NCBI RefSeq assembly: GCF_900112845.1
Contig: NZ_FONG01000035.1
Location: 1 to 50,869, forward strand
Direction: 5' to 3'
From: Actinacidiphila alni
Lineage (GTDB): Bacteria > Actinomycetota > Actinomycetes > Streptomycetales > Streptomycetaceae
DNA: 50,869 nucleotides
The first letter of the stretch is position 1. Each line of letters begins with the position of its first letter. The notes under the pieces are model-generated. The model worked only from the letters and a program-made list of their open reading frames with translations. It had not been told where the DNA came from and made no database searches. Positions 25,756-33,858 of this stretch are shown here, in pieces. The translations under genes and the position numbers were made by a program.

Positions 25756-28110
25756 TCAGGCCGCGGGCCGGCCGCTCTTGCGGCCGGCCCTGCCCGCGGT
25801 CACCGACACCCCGAGCGGCCGGGCGAGGCCGGCCACGCCCTCGTCGAGCCGCTGGAGGTGCCGCAGCACCCGGAAGGTGACGGAGCCGGACCGCGGCACC
25901 CCCGAGCCGCCGCCTTCCAGCATCGAGGCGATGCTCGGCTCGGTGCGCAGCGCGTCGTCCACGGTGCCGTGCCGCGCCGCCCTGCCCCGCGCGGCGTCCT
26001 TGATGTCGTCGGCGTCCTTGCCGCCCCTGGAGTCCCTGGGCCGCTCGTCGGTGACGTCCTCGACATGCGCGATGAGCACGTCGAGATTGTGCTCCAGGCG
26101 TACGCCGACGGCCGCCAGCCGGGGGTCGGCGGCGATGCTCGTGCTGTACGGCACCAGTTCGGCGGTCGCCGCCAGCGAACGCGCGTGGTAGGCGCAGGTC
26201 TCCAGCAGCGCCACGAGATAGCGGGCGGTGCGCCGCCGGCCGCGCAGCGGGGTGACCGGGTGGGTCAGCGGGTGCGTGGAGCGGCGCAGGTCGTCCAGCG
26301 CGGTGTCCAGTTCGCGTGCCATGTCCAGCAGGTCGACGGCGGGACCGCCGCTGAGCTGGGCGACGGCCGAGGTGGCGACGTCCCGCAGCCGCTCCAGCAC
26401 CGTGACCAGTTGCTCGTCGGTGCGCAGGTCGGTGTGGACCGGGAAGATCAGCACCGCCGCGATGATGCCGCAGGCCGCGCCGAGCGCCGTCTCCTCGATC
26501 CGCAGCACGAGCACATGCACGCTGTAGGTGTGCAGCAGGCTGTAGAGCAGGCCGAGCATCGCGGTGACGAAGAACGACATCAGCGCGTACGACACAGGCG
26601 CGGTGAAGAACATCGCGAAGATCAGCACCAGCACGAGGACGAACGCGGTCACCGTGTGGTGGCCGACCGCTCCGGCGAGCAGCACACCGGCCACCACGCC
26701 GCAGACGGTGCCGATCAGCCGCCGGTAGCCCTTGACCAGGATCTCGCCGGTGGACGAGGTGTTGAGGAAGACCACCCAGCAGGTCAGCACCGCCCAGTAC
26801 CAGCGCTGGGTGGACAGGAATTCGCCGCCCAGGATGGCCAGGCCGGAACCGGCGGAGACCTGGATCGCGGCTCGGGTCGTACGCCGTTTGAGGCCGGTGC
26901 GGTCCTGCTCCGTCTCGCCCTCGCCCGCCAGCGCCAGGTCCTCGGCCTCGAACTCCTCGCGGGACCTGATGGTCTCGGGGGTGTCGTCCGACTCGTCGCC
27001 GGGGCCGTCGAGCGCGAGCCGCAGGCCCAGGACGGAGCGCGCGGCCTCGCCGATGCCGCGGAAGGCGTCCTGCACGGCGAGCGAGGCGGACGGCAGATTC
27101 TCCTCGTCGCGGTAGGCCAGCAGGCGGTTGCGCACCCGTGCCACCGCGGTGCCGGGGTCGCCGGCGCCGAGCCGGGTCACCAGCAGGTGCAGGGCGCGCA
27201 GCTCGGTGCGGAGCTTGCGCAGCGCGTCGTCCTCGTCGGGCACCCGGCGGGCGGGTGCGGGCAGCGGTGCGTTCGGCAGGTGCAGGGTGAGGGTGTCGGC
27301 GCGCTCGCCGCTGCGGGCGGTGAGCAGCAGCAGGCCGAGCCGTTCGACGGCGATCTCGGCGTCGGCGACACGCCGTTGCAGCAGGGCGGCGGTGGTCTCG
27401 TCGTCGGTGCCGCCGTCGAGCGCGCCCTGGATCATCAGCGCGGCCTCGTGGAGGCGCGCGATGTCCTTGCGCAGGTCCGCGATGACGCTTTCGAGCCGTT
27501 CGGGCTCGGCGTCCAGCAGCTCGATCTGGGTGGCGACGAGCTGCGCGGTGCGGGCCCTGAACGCCTGCCGCAGCCGGTCAAGGGTGCGTTCCGGGGTCTC
27601 GGGGACCAGGGCGAAGCGCATGACGGCGCTGCACGCGAAGGCGATGGCCAGCGAGAGGTAGAGCGAGGGCAGGCCCGAGCCGGTGGCGTGGACGAACAGC
27701 GACAGGAAGTAGATCTGGAAGCCGATCATGCCGAGCGCGCTGCCCCGGTCGCCGAAGCGGCGGACGTAGGCGGCGCCGAAGATCAGCACGATGAAGGCGA
27801 TGTCGCCGATGACGATGTGCGGGTTGAGCAGCGCGCCGAGCGACACCGAGGCGAAGGCGGTGGGCAGCCCGAGGGCGAGTGTGACGGCCTGGTCGCGGAC
27901 CCGCTTCTCGCGGATGGCGAAGGTGGAGACCATGGCGGCCATCGCGCCGGCGACCATGTGGGTCACGGAGATGTCCAGCAGCGACAGGATCAGCAGGGTC
28001 AGGCCGATCGAGCCGACCGTGCGCAGACCCGCCATCAGCCGCAGCAGGCCGGGGTCGGATGCCGAATAGCGGTCCCAGACCCTGGTGCGGATCCTCCGTG
28101 CCGTTCCCAT
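25756..28110 (-). CDS. FUSC-family membrane transporter
   Basis: A 784-residue protein with two hydrophobic blocks of several spans each (from GSIGLTLLILSLLDISVTHMV, and again from GSGLAILGGEFLSTQRWYW to ACGIIAAVLIFP), separated by a long charged cytoplasmic region. This doubled layout is that of the FUSC/aromatic-acid-exporter (AaeB, YccS) family, thought to export small organic acids or other compounds. The start MGTARRIRTRVWDRY at 28110 precedes the first span by a normal distance; the open frame reaches 28269. It converges on the GH54 gene with 15 bases between stop codons and seems unrelated to sugar use. Confidence 0.8.
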   Translation of the reverse strand: MGTARRIRTRVWDRYSASDPGLLRLMAGLRTVGSIGLTLLILSLLDISVTHMVAGAMAAMVSTFAIREKRVRDQAVTLALGLPTAFASVSLGALLNPHIVIGDIAFIVLIFGAAYVRRFGDRGSALGMIGFQIYFLSLFVHATGSGLPSLYLSLAIAFACSAVMRFALVPETPERTLDRLRQAFRARTAQLVATQIELLDAEPERLESVIADLRKDIARLHEAALMIQGALDGGTDDETTAALLQRRVADAEIAVERLGLLLLTARSGERADTLTLHLPNAPLPAPARRVPDEDDALRKLRTELRALHLLVTRLGAGDPGTAVARVRNRLLAYRDEENLPSASLAVQDAFRGIGEAARSVLGLRLALDGPGDESDDTPETIRSREEFEAEDLALAGEGETEQDRTGLKRRTTRAAIQVSAGSGLAILGGEFLSTQRWYWAVLTCWVVFLNTSSTGEILVKGYRRLIGTVCGVVAGVLLAGAVGHHTVTAFVLVLVLIFAMFFTAPVSYALMSFFVTAMLGLLYSLLHTYSVHVLVLRIEETALGAACGIIAAVLIFPVHTDLRTDEQLVTVLERLRDVATSAVAQLSGGPAVDLLDMARELDTALDDLRRSTHPLTHPVTPLRGRRRTARYLVALLETCAYHARSLAATAELVPYSTSIAADPRLAAVGVRLEHNLDVLIAHVEDVTDERPRDSRGGKDADDIKDAARGRAARHGTVDDALRTEPSIASMLEGGGSGVPRSGSVTFRVLRHLQRLDEGVAGLARPLGVSVTAGRAGRKSGRPAA
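25765..25790. terminator. Hairpin at the GH54/FUSC convergent ends
   Basis: GGGCCGGCCGC (25765-25775) and GCGGCCGGCCC (25780-25790) form a perfect 11-bp stem with a TCTT loop, 24 bases past the GH54 stop and within the last codons of the FUSC gene. It could terminate GH54, and being symmetric also act near the FUSC end. Confidence 0.55.
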
Positions 28111-28385
28111 GCCGCCGCGTTTCCTTGTCAAGATCGGATCCCGACCAGCATCCCACGTGGCGGCCCGCCCGGCGTCGGCGAGGTCGCCCGGCACGCCGGG
28201 ACGCGGCGGACACGGCCGCGCGAGGTGCGTGAGTACGCCTCGGCGGTCATCCGCGGATCCGGCGTGCATGCCGCGGCTCGCGACGGGGTACGTACGGCTG
28301 CGGGTGCCCGTAGGAAGGCATCCGGGGCGCGGTCCCTTCGGGGTCCGCGGCCGGTACGGCCCACAGACGCAGAGGACTTACACGC

Positions 28386-28592
28386 ATGGCCAACGGCACG
28401 GTGAAGTGGTTCAACTCCGAGAAGGGCTTCGGGTTCATCGCCCAGGACGGCGGAGGCCCCGATGTCTTCGCCCACTACTCCAACATCCAGGGCAACGGAT
28501 ACCGGGAGCTGACCGAAGGCGAGCCCGTCACCTTCGACGTCACCCAGGGCCAGAAGGGCCCGCAGGCGGAGAACATCGTCCGCGGAGGCTGA
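28386..28592 (+). CDS. Cold-shock domain protein (CspA family)
   Basis: A 68-residue OB-fold protein with RNP-1 KGFGFIAQ and RNP-2 DVFAHYS, and the N-terminal GTVKWFNSEKG. Proteins of this family bind single-stranded nucleic acid and act as RNA chaperones. The upstream gap of 275 bases to the FUSC gene contains no other gene, and a long leader is usual for cold-shock mRNAs. The sequence differs from the more common SCO-type MATGTVKWFNAEKG form by small changes (NIQGNGYREL). A strong terminator follows. Confidence 0.95.
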   Translation: MANGTVKWFNSEKGFGFIAQDGGGPDVFAHYSNIQGNGYRELTEGEPVTFDVTQGQKGPQAENIVRGG

Positions 28593-28610
28593 TCAGCGCG
28601 AAGGTCCTCC

Positions 28611-28648
28611 GGAGCCGGGTCCGCCGCCAGCGCGGCGGGCCCGGCTCC
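28611..28648. terminator. Terminator between cold-shock gene and TerD gene
   Basis: A 17-bp stem (28611-28627 with 28632-28648) with one T-G mismatch and a 4-nt loop lies 18 bases after the cold-shock stop and 21 bases past the convergent TerD stop. It can serve both. Confidence 0.75.
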
Positions 28649-28668
28649 GTCCTGTCGGGACCGTACGG

Positions 28669-29202
28669 TCAGTGGGCGCCGCCGCCCATCAGACGGCCGA
28701 AACCGGCCGGGTCGGCGTCGTAGCCGCGGATGTCGGTGGCGAAGCGCCACTCCCCCGCGTCGCCGCGGAAGAATTCGGCGACGGTCGCCGCGGTGGACTC
28801 GGCCACGTCGGTGAATTCGTAGGCCAGCAAGGTGCGGTAGCCCTCCAGTAAGCGGATGTCGGGCCGCACCACCTCGCCGAAGGTCTGGCGCCCTCCGCCC
28901 TGCTGGATGGCGACGCCGATCACGACCCGGCCGTAGGAGTCCGAGAGCCGGTCGAGTTCCAGCGTCATCGTCTCGTCGGCGCCCAGGCCCTTGCCGGTCT
29001 TGCTGTCGCGGTTCAGGGTGATCGTGCCGTCCGGTGACCTGCTGCCGAAATGCACCAGGTAGGCGGGCGCGCCGTGCCGGTCACCGGTGGGAAAGGTCGC
29101 GGCGACCAGATCCAGGTCGGTGTCCGGCGCTCCCAACGGGCTCGGGTCCCAGCGCAGTTGGACCTCGATCCGGCTGCTGCCCTTGTTGAGTCCGCTGCTC
29201 AT
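28669..29202 (-). CDS. TerD-family stress protein
   Basis: A 177-residue protein starting MSSGLNKGSSRIEVQLRWDPSP with a GGGGGAG ribosome site. TerD landmarks are DTDLDLVAATF, FGSRSPDGTITLNRDSKTGKG and ETMTLELDRLSDSYGRVVIGVAI, including the Asp-rich loops that bind calcium. The family is linked to tellurite and general stress resistance and, in Streptomyces, to development. It stands alone; no TerB/TerC or other ter genes are near. The upstream frame to 29268 is not used. Confidence 0.93.
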   Translation of the reverse strand: MSSGLNKGSSRIEVQLRWDPSPLGAPDTDLDLVAATFPTGDRHGAPAYLVHFGSRSPDGTITLNRDSKTGKGLGADETMTLELDRLSDSYGRVVIGVAIQQGGGRQTFGEVVRPDIRLLEGYRTLLAYEFTDVAESTAATVAEFFRGDAGEWRFATDIRGYDADPAGFGRLMGGGAH

Positions 29203-29441
29203 CGGGTCTCCCCCCTTGTCCGGTACGCCGGTGCCGGCGTGCCGTACGACCGGTCGCGTCCCCGTCACGGCCGCGGACGCGACCGCCGGGGCCTGTGCCT
29301 ACCGATTAATCACACCGTCCGGCGGGCTGTCCACACCACACTCGGCCACGTCCCGCGCACTTTCGGCGTCCTTCACCGCACTTTCAGTGTCCGCCGCCGC
29401 CGTTTCAGTGCCGGGGCCCGTCGCAGCTCGGGGCCTTCGGC

Positions 29442-29457
29442 AGTGGTCCAGACCAAT
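29442..29457. promoter_or_regulatory. DasR-like (dre) site upstream of GH25
   Basis: AGTGGTCCAGACCAAT resembles the DasR responsive element ACTGGTCTAGACCACT found upstream of chitinase and GlcNAc genes in Streptomyces (12 or so of 16 positions, with the TGGTC and GACCA arms intact). It lies 108 bases before the GH25 start in a 362-base gap shared with the TerD gene. Elsewhere in the gap there are two GCACTTTC repeats near 29357 and 29380, and no gene. Confidence 0.55.
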
Positions 29458-29564
29458 ATTGTTCACCGGAGCCCCTTCCACCTCACCATTCCCCCTGCGT
29501 ACGGTGTCGCGCTGTCATGACCGCATCACCAAGGAACCACCCCCCTCGCCCTTGGAGGCGCCCC

Positions 29565-30440
29565 ATGCACAACGCCGGACACGACTCCCGGCGCCGGTCG
29601 GTGCCACGCCGCGCGCTCGCGGCGATCGGCACACTGACCGCCCTGCTCGCCCTGTTCGTCGCGGCGCCCGGCAACGCCACCGCCGCGGCCGGCCCGGCCG
29701 CGGCGCCCGCCGCGGGACACCGGACCGTCAACCCCGAGCTGGACTGGATGGGTTCGACCGTCGCCGCGCACGAGGGCCGCTCGGCGGACCGCGCCGCGGT
29801 GACCCCGATGGTCACCCAGACGCTCGGCTTCGACGTCAGCCACTACCAGGGCGCCATCAACTGGGGTGCCGCGTACGCCAACGGCGGCCGTTTCGTCTAC
29901 ATGAAGGCGACCGAGGGCACCAGTTACCGCGACCCCAACTTCAACGCGAACTACACCGGTTCGTACAACGCGGGCTTCATCCGCGGCGCCTACCACTTCG
30001 CCAACCCCAACGCCTCGTCGGGCGCGGCCCAGGCGGACTACTTCGTGGCGCACGGCGGCGGCTGGTCCAAGGACGGCAAGACCCTGCCGCCCATGCTGGA
30101 CATCGAGTACGGGCCCTCCTCCACCTGCTGGGGCCTGAGCCAGGCCGCGATGCGCACCTGGATCACGTCGTTCCTCAACGAGGTGCACGCCAAGACCACG
30201 CGCTGGGCGACGATCTACACCACCACCAACTGGTGGACGACCTGCACCGGCAACACCTCCGCGTACAGCGGCAACGACCCGCTGTTCATCGCCCGGTACG
30301 CCTCCACCGTGGGCACCCTGCCGGCCGGCTGGGGCTTCTACACCTTCTGGCAGCACGCCGACTCCGGTGTCTTCCCCGGTGACCAGGACTACTTCAACGG
30401 CGCCTACACCGGTCTGCAGAATCTCGCCAACAACACCTGA
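29565..30440 (+). CDS. Secreted GH25 lysozyme (N-acetylmuramidase)
   Basis: A 291-residue protein. The signal peptide runs from MHNAGHDSRRRSVPRRALAA to about residue 42. The GH25 domain spans about 86-288: Asp90 in GFDVSHYQG, and Asp179 and Glu181 in MLDIEYGP, the catalytic carboxylates. It resembles Streptomyces cellosyl-type enzymes that cut the MurNAc-GlcNAc bond of peptidoglycan. The start at 29565 is supported by GGAGG eight bases upstream rather than the ATG at 29517. A DasR-like site upstream suggests link to aminosugar sensing. A terminator hairpin follows at 30488. Confidence 0.92.
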   Translation: MHNAGHDSRRRSVPRRALAAIGTLTALLALFVAAPGNATAAAGPAAAPAAGHRTVNPELDWMGSTVAAHEGRSADRAAVTPMVTQTLGFDVSHYQGAINWGAAYANGGRFVYMKATEGTSYRDPNFNANYTGSYNAGFIRGAYHFANPNASSGAAQADYFVAHGGGWSKDGKTLPPMLDIEYGPSSTCWGLSQAAMRTWITSFLNEVHAKTTRWATIYTTTNWWTTCTGNTSAYSGNDPLFIARYASTVGTLPAGWGFYTFWQHADSGVFPGDQDYFNGAYTGLQNLANNT

Positions 30441-30487
30441 GCCACGGTCCGTTCACCGCCGGGTCCGCTCCGGCGGGCCGCGCGCGA

Positions 30488-30526
30488 CGGCCCCGCGTCC
30501 ACAGCAATGCCGTGGACGCGGGGCCG
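30488..30526. terminator. Terminator hairpin after GH25
   Basis: CGGCCCCGCGTCCAC (30488-30502) and GTGGACGCGGGGCCG (30512-30526) form a perfect 15-bp stem with a 9-nt loop, 47 bases past the GH25 stop and 42 before the end of the convergent small gene. Confidence 0.75.
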
Positions 30527-30567
30527 CGCGCCGTACCGGAGCCGTCAGTCAGGGTGACGGCAGCCGG

Positions 30568-30819
30568 TCAGTGGGAGTGGTGGCTCTCGAAGGCGAAGCC
30601 GCCACCGGCCTCGAAGCCGCCCATGTGGGCGCTGTCCTTCGTGATGCCCCAGGGGCCGCCGAGGTTGACGTGCTCGGCGCCGGCGTAACCGCCCTCGGTG
30701 TGGAAGCCGCCCATTCCGGAGTGCCCGCCGTCGTGCGCGACGGCAGCGGCGGCCGGCACCGCCGAGAGGAGTCCGGCGGCGGAGACGGCGGCGACGGTGA
30801 TGGCGATACGACGAAGCAT
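30568..30819 (-). CDS. Small secreted Gly/His-rich protein of unknown function
   Basis: An 83-residue protein. The signal peptide is MLRRIAITVAAVSAAGLLSA, with cleavage near AAA around 25. The mature peptide of about 57 residues is rich in Gly and His (HDGGHSGMGGFH, then GGFAFESHHSH) with no Cys. AGGAGAG eight bases upstream supports the start. I do not recognise a named family; similar short secreted peptides with MGGFE and GGH repeats are found in Streptomyces. The His clusters suggest metal binding, which is only a guess. Confidence 0.75.
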   Translation of the reverse strand: MLRRIAITVAAVSAAGLLSAVPAAAAVAHDGGHSGMGGFHTEGGYAGAEHVNLGGPWGITKDSAHMGGFEAGGGFAFESHHSH

Positions 30820-30967
30820 GTCACTCTCCTGTGGTGTGGGTGGGTGAGCCTTCACCGTGACCCGCCCCGGCGCGGGCCGCACATGCTGGCGCGCGTATGG
30901 CTGACGCGGCGCGCAAACGGGTTGTCCGGGCGGCGGGTTGTCACGCGAACGGACCACCCACGGGCCG

Positions 30968-31777
30968 TCAGGAGTGCGGCACCGTCAGGGTGAACAGGCC
31001 GCCGTCCGGGTCGCGCACCACCGCCGACTCCCCGGTGGGCGCCGACGCCCGCGCGACCACGTCGCCGCCGTTGCCGCGTACGGCCCGCAGCGCGGCGGGC
31101 AGATCGCGCACCGTGAAGAACACCTCCCAGTGCGGCCGCTCCACCGGGTCGGGCGCGGCGGGCACGGCGCCGGGGCCGAGCCGCGCCACCACCCGGCCGG
31201 CGCTGCGCAGCACCACCTCGCCGCCCTCGTACGCCACCTCGCACGCCCCCGGCCGGTCGCTGGCCCACAGCAGCACACCGCCGTAGAAGATCGCCGCGTC
31301 GAAGGGGTCCTGGGTGCGCAGCCGCAGCCACACCGGCTGCTCGTCGCGCCACCGCGGCCAGGATTCGGAGAGCAGGCCCTCCCAGATACCGAAGACCGCG
31401 CCGTTGCGGTCCGCCGCCAGGGCGGCGCGGCCGGAGTCGAAGGCGATCGGGCCGACCGCGACGGTGCCGCTGCGCTCCCTGATCCGTGCCGCGGTCTCGT
31501 CGGCGTCCTCCACCGCGAAGTACGGCGTCCAGGCGACCGGCACCTGCCAGGCGGACGCCAGCTCACCGATGCCCGCGACCGGGCGGCCGTCGTCGAGGGC
31601 GACGCTGAACCGGCCGCCGAGCTTGGTCGCCCGGAAGGTCCAGCCCAGCACGGCCGCGTAGAAGCGGTGTGTGGCGGCCAGGTCGCGCGAGGTCAGGCTG
31701 ACCCAGCACGGCGCTCCGAAGACGGCGTCGCTCGATGTCGCGCCCTGCGCGGGACGCGCGCTCGGGCTCTGGCGCAT
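30968..31777 (-). CDS. Protein with two VOC (glyoxalase-like) domains
   Basis: A 269-residue protein with duplicated VOC halves: PCWVSLTSRDLAATHRFYAAVLGW at about 22-45 and VWLRLRTQDPFDAAIFYGGVLLW near the middle, each ending in a strand like DPDGGLFTLTVP. Two-domain members with the CWVSL/FYAAVLGW start are common in Streptomyces, sometimes near redox or hydrolase genes. The function is unknown. The start at 31777 (MRQSPSARPAQG) has no good ribosome site; a GTG five codons upstream is an alternative. Confidence 0.75.
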   Translation of the reverse strand: MRQSPSARPAQGATSSDAVFGAPCWVSLTSRDLAATHRFYAAVLGWTFRATKLGGRFSVALDDGRPVAGIGELASAWQVPVAWTPYFAVEDADETAARIRERSGTVAVGPIAFDSGRAALAADRNGAVFGIWEGLLSESWPRWRDEQPVWLRLRTQDPFDAAIFYGGVLLWASDRPGACEVAYEGGEVVLRSAGRVVARLGPGAVPAAPDPVERPHWEVFFTVRDLPAALRAVRGNGGDVVARASAPTGESAVVRDPDGGLFTLTVPHS

Positions 31778-32175
31778 GGACACGGCGTTCACCACCTGCT
31801 CGGCTGCTCTCGGAAAAGGGCGGTCCTGGGCGCGGCGACCGGGCTGCTCGGCGTCGCCGGGCGGATCGGCCGCTCGCTCGCGCTGCCGGGCGCCACCGCT
31901 CGGCTCCGCCGCGGGACCGGGGCGCCGTCGCGCCGTCGCGACCGCCGCCCCTGACCAGTGTGCCGTCGATGCGCCCGGTCCTCCTGTCGAGCCGCTGCGG
32001 CCGTGCACGCTGAGTGACGGTGCGGTCGCGGGCGGGCGCCGGGCGCGGCCCTCCGTCCTCCCACAGCGAACGCCGCGGCCCTGCGGCGTGCGGGCCCCGT
32101 ACCTAGGATGGGAATGCCGTGGCGCGGCCCCGCGCCCCGCCCCGGCACTGGTCATCCGCACGAATGGGGGCATGG
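31778..32175. other. 398-base gap with no supported gene
   Basis: Between the divergent VOC gene and the receiver/flavoprotein operon. It carries very GC-rich sequence and short overlapping open frames in several frames without a ribosome site or recognisable product. It presumably contains the promoters of both sides. I saw no hairpin, tRNA or repeat strong enough to call. Confidence 0.6.
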
Positions 32176-33858
32176 ATGCTGGGGACAGAGCCCAGCGGCG
32201 CGACACGGACCGTGATCGTGACCGTCGACGACGATCCCGCGGTGTCACGCGCGGTCGCACGCGACCTGCGCCGGCGCTACGGCGAGGGCCACCGCATCGT
32301 GCGCGCGGAGTCCGGCGAGTCCGCGCTGGAGGCGCTGCGCGAGATGCGGCTGCGCGGTGACGCGGTCGCGGTGATCCTCGCGGACTACCGGATGCCGGAG
32401 ATGAACGGCATCGAATTCCTCGAACGGGCGATGGACATCTTTCCCGGCGCCCGCCGGGTGCTGCTGACGGCGTACGCCGACACCGGCGCCGCCATCGACG
32501 CGATCAATGTGGTGGACCTCGACCACTATCTGCTCAAGCCGTGGGACCCGCCGGAGGAGAAGCTCTACCCGGTGGTCGACGCGCTGCTCGACGCCTGGCG
32601 CTCCTCCGACCACCGGCCGGTGCGCGAGACCAAGGTGGTCGGCCACCGCTGGTCGGCGCGCTCGTCCGGGGTCCGCGAATTCCTGGCGCGCAATCAGGTG
32701 CCGTACCACTGGTACGCCTCCGACGAGCCGGAGGGCCAGGCGCTGCTGTCGGCCGCGGACGAGGACGGCGCCCGGCTGCCGGTGGTGATCACCCCCGACG
32801 GCAAGCCGCTGGTGGAGCCGACCGACCAGGACCTGGCCAGCAGCGTGGGTCTGGCGACGACGCCGTCGGCGCGCTTCTACGACCTGGTGGTCATCGGCGG
32901 CGGCCCGGCCGGTCTCGGCTCGGCCGTCTACGGCGCCTCCGAGGGGCTGCGGACCGTGCTGGTGGAGCGCACCGCGACCGGCGGCCAGGCCGGGCAGAGT
33001 TCCCGGATCGAGAACTACCTGGGCTTTCCCGACGGTGTCTCCGGCGGTCAGCTCACCGACCGGGCGCACCGGCAGGCCACCCGTTTCGGCGCGGAGATCC
33101 TCACCGCGTGCGAGGTCACGGGGCTCGAGGTGTGCGGCTCGGCGCGCACCGTGCACTTCGCCGACGGCTCGGCCGTCTCGGCGCACACCGTCATCCTGGC
33201 GACCGGCGTCTCCTACCGGCAGCTGCACGCCCCCGGCATCGCCGAGCTGACCGGGCGCGGGGTGTTCTACGGCTCCGCGCTCACCGAGGCGGCCCGCTGC
33301 CAGGAGCAGGACGTCTACATCGTGGGCGGCGCGAATTCCGCCGGGCAGGCCGCGGTCTATCTGGCCAGGGGCGCCAAGTCCGTGACGATCCTGGTGCGCG
33401 GCGACTCGCTGACCGCCTCCATGTCGCACTATCTGATCCAGCAGATCGCGGCGACCCCGTCGATCAGGGTGCGCACCTGCACCGAGGTCGTGGGCGCCGA
33501 GGGCGAGGACCACCTGGAGCGGATCACGCTGCGCGACACCGCCAACGGCACGACCGAGACGGTCGACGCGGGCTGGCTGTTCGTCTTCATCGGCGCCGCG
33601 CCGCTCACCGACTGGCTGGACGGGACGGTGCTGCGCGACGAGCGCGGCTTCGTCGTGGCGGGGCCCGATCTCGCGCCGCCGGGCGAGCGTCCCGCCGACT
33701 GGCCGCTGGAGCGGCCGCCGTATCACTTGGAGACCAGCGTGCCCGGCGTGTTCGTGGCCGGTGACGCGCGGTCGGAGTCCGCCAAGCGCGTGGCGTCCGC
33801 GGTCGGCGAGGGCGCCATGGCCGTCATGCTCGTGCACCGATACCTGGAGCGGCTATGA
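32176..33858 (+). CDS. Response-regulator receiver fused to a thioredoxin-reductase-like flavoprotein
   Basis: A 560-residue protein with three parts. A CheY-like receiver covers 10-145, with acidic pocket Asp18-Asp20, phospho-acceptor Asp70 in ADYRMPEMNG, Thr98 and Lys121 (KPW). A glutaredoxin-like segment at about 160-225 (VREFLARNQVPYHWY, LPVVITPDGKPLVEP) has no CxxC. A class-II pyridine nucleotide flavoprotein domain covers 235-560 (VIGGGPAGLGSAVYGA, GQAGQSSRIENYLGFP, IVGGANSAGQAA). At the usual CxxC position there is only Cys375 (AARCQEQDV), so classical thioredoxin reduction is unlikely. Such fused response regulator/thioredoxin reductase proteins occur in actinobacteria; output is presumed redox rather than DNA binding. 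Start at 32176 has GGGGG five bases upstream. Confidence 0.87.
   Translation: MLGTEPSGATRTVIVTVDDDPAVSRAVARDLRRRYGEGHRIVRAESGESALEALREMRLRGDAVAVILADYRMPEMNGIEFLERAMDIFPGARRVLLTAYADTGAAIDAINVVDLDHYLLKPWDPPEEKLYPVVDALLDAWRSSDHRPVRETKVVGHRWSARSSGVREFLARNQVPYHWYASDEPEGQALLSAADEDGARLPVVITPDGKPLVEPTDQDLASSVGLATTPSARFYDLVVIGGGPAGLGSAVYGASEGLRTVLVERTATGGQAGQSSRIENYLGFPDGVSGGQLTDRAHRQATRFGAEILTACEVTGLEVCGSARTVHFADGSAVSAHTVILATGVSYRQLHAPGIAELTGRGVFYGSALTEAARCQEQDVYIVGGANSAGQAAVYLARGAKSVTILVRGDSLTASMSHYLIQQIAATPSIRVRTCTEVVGAEGEDHLERITLRDTANGTTETVDAGWLFVFIGAAPLTDWLDGTVLRDERGFVVAGPDLAPPGERPADWPLERPPYHLETSVPGVFVAGDARSESAKRVASAVGEGAMAVMLVHRYLERL

Noticed and set aside
25858..28404. An 848-residue plus-strand frame over the FUSC gene
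   Set aside because: Antisense shadow with His/Gln/Val-rich nonsense composition.
31671..32360. A coding gene in the gap between the VOC protein and the receiver-flavoprotein
   Set aside because: Open frames exist in several frames, but none has a ribosome site, domain or non-shadow composition.
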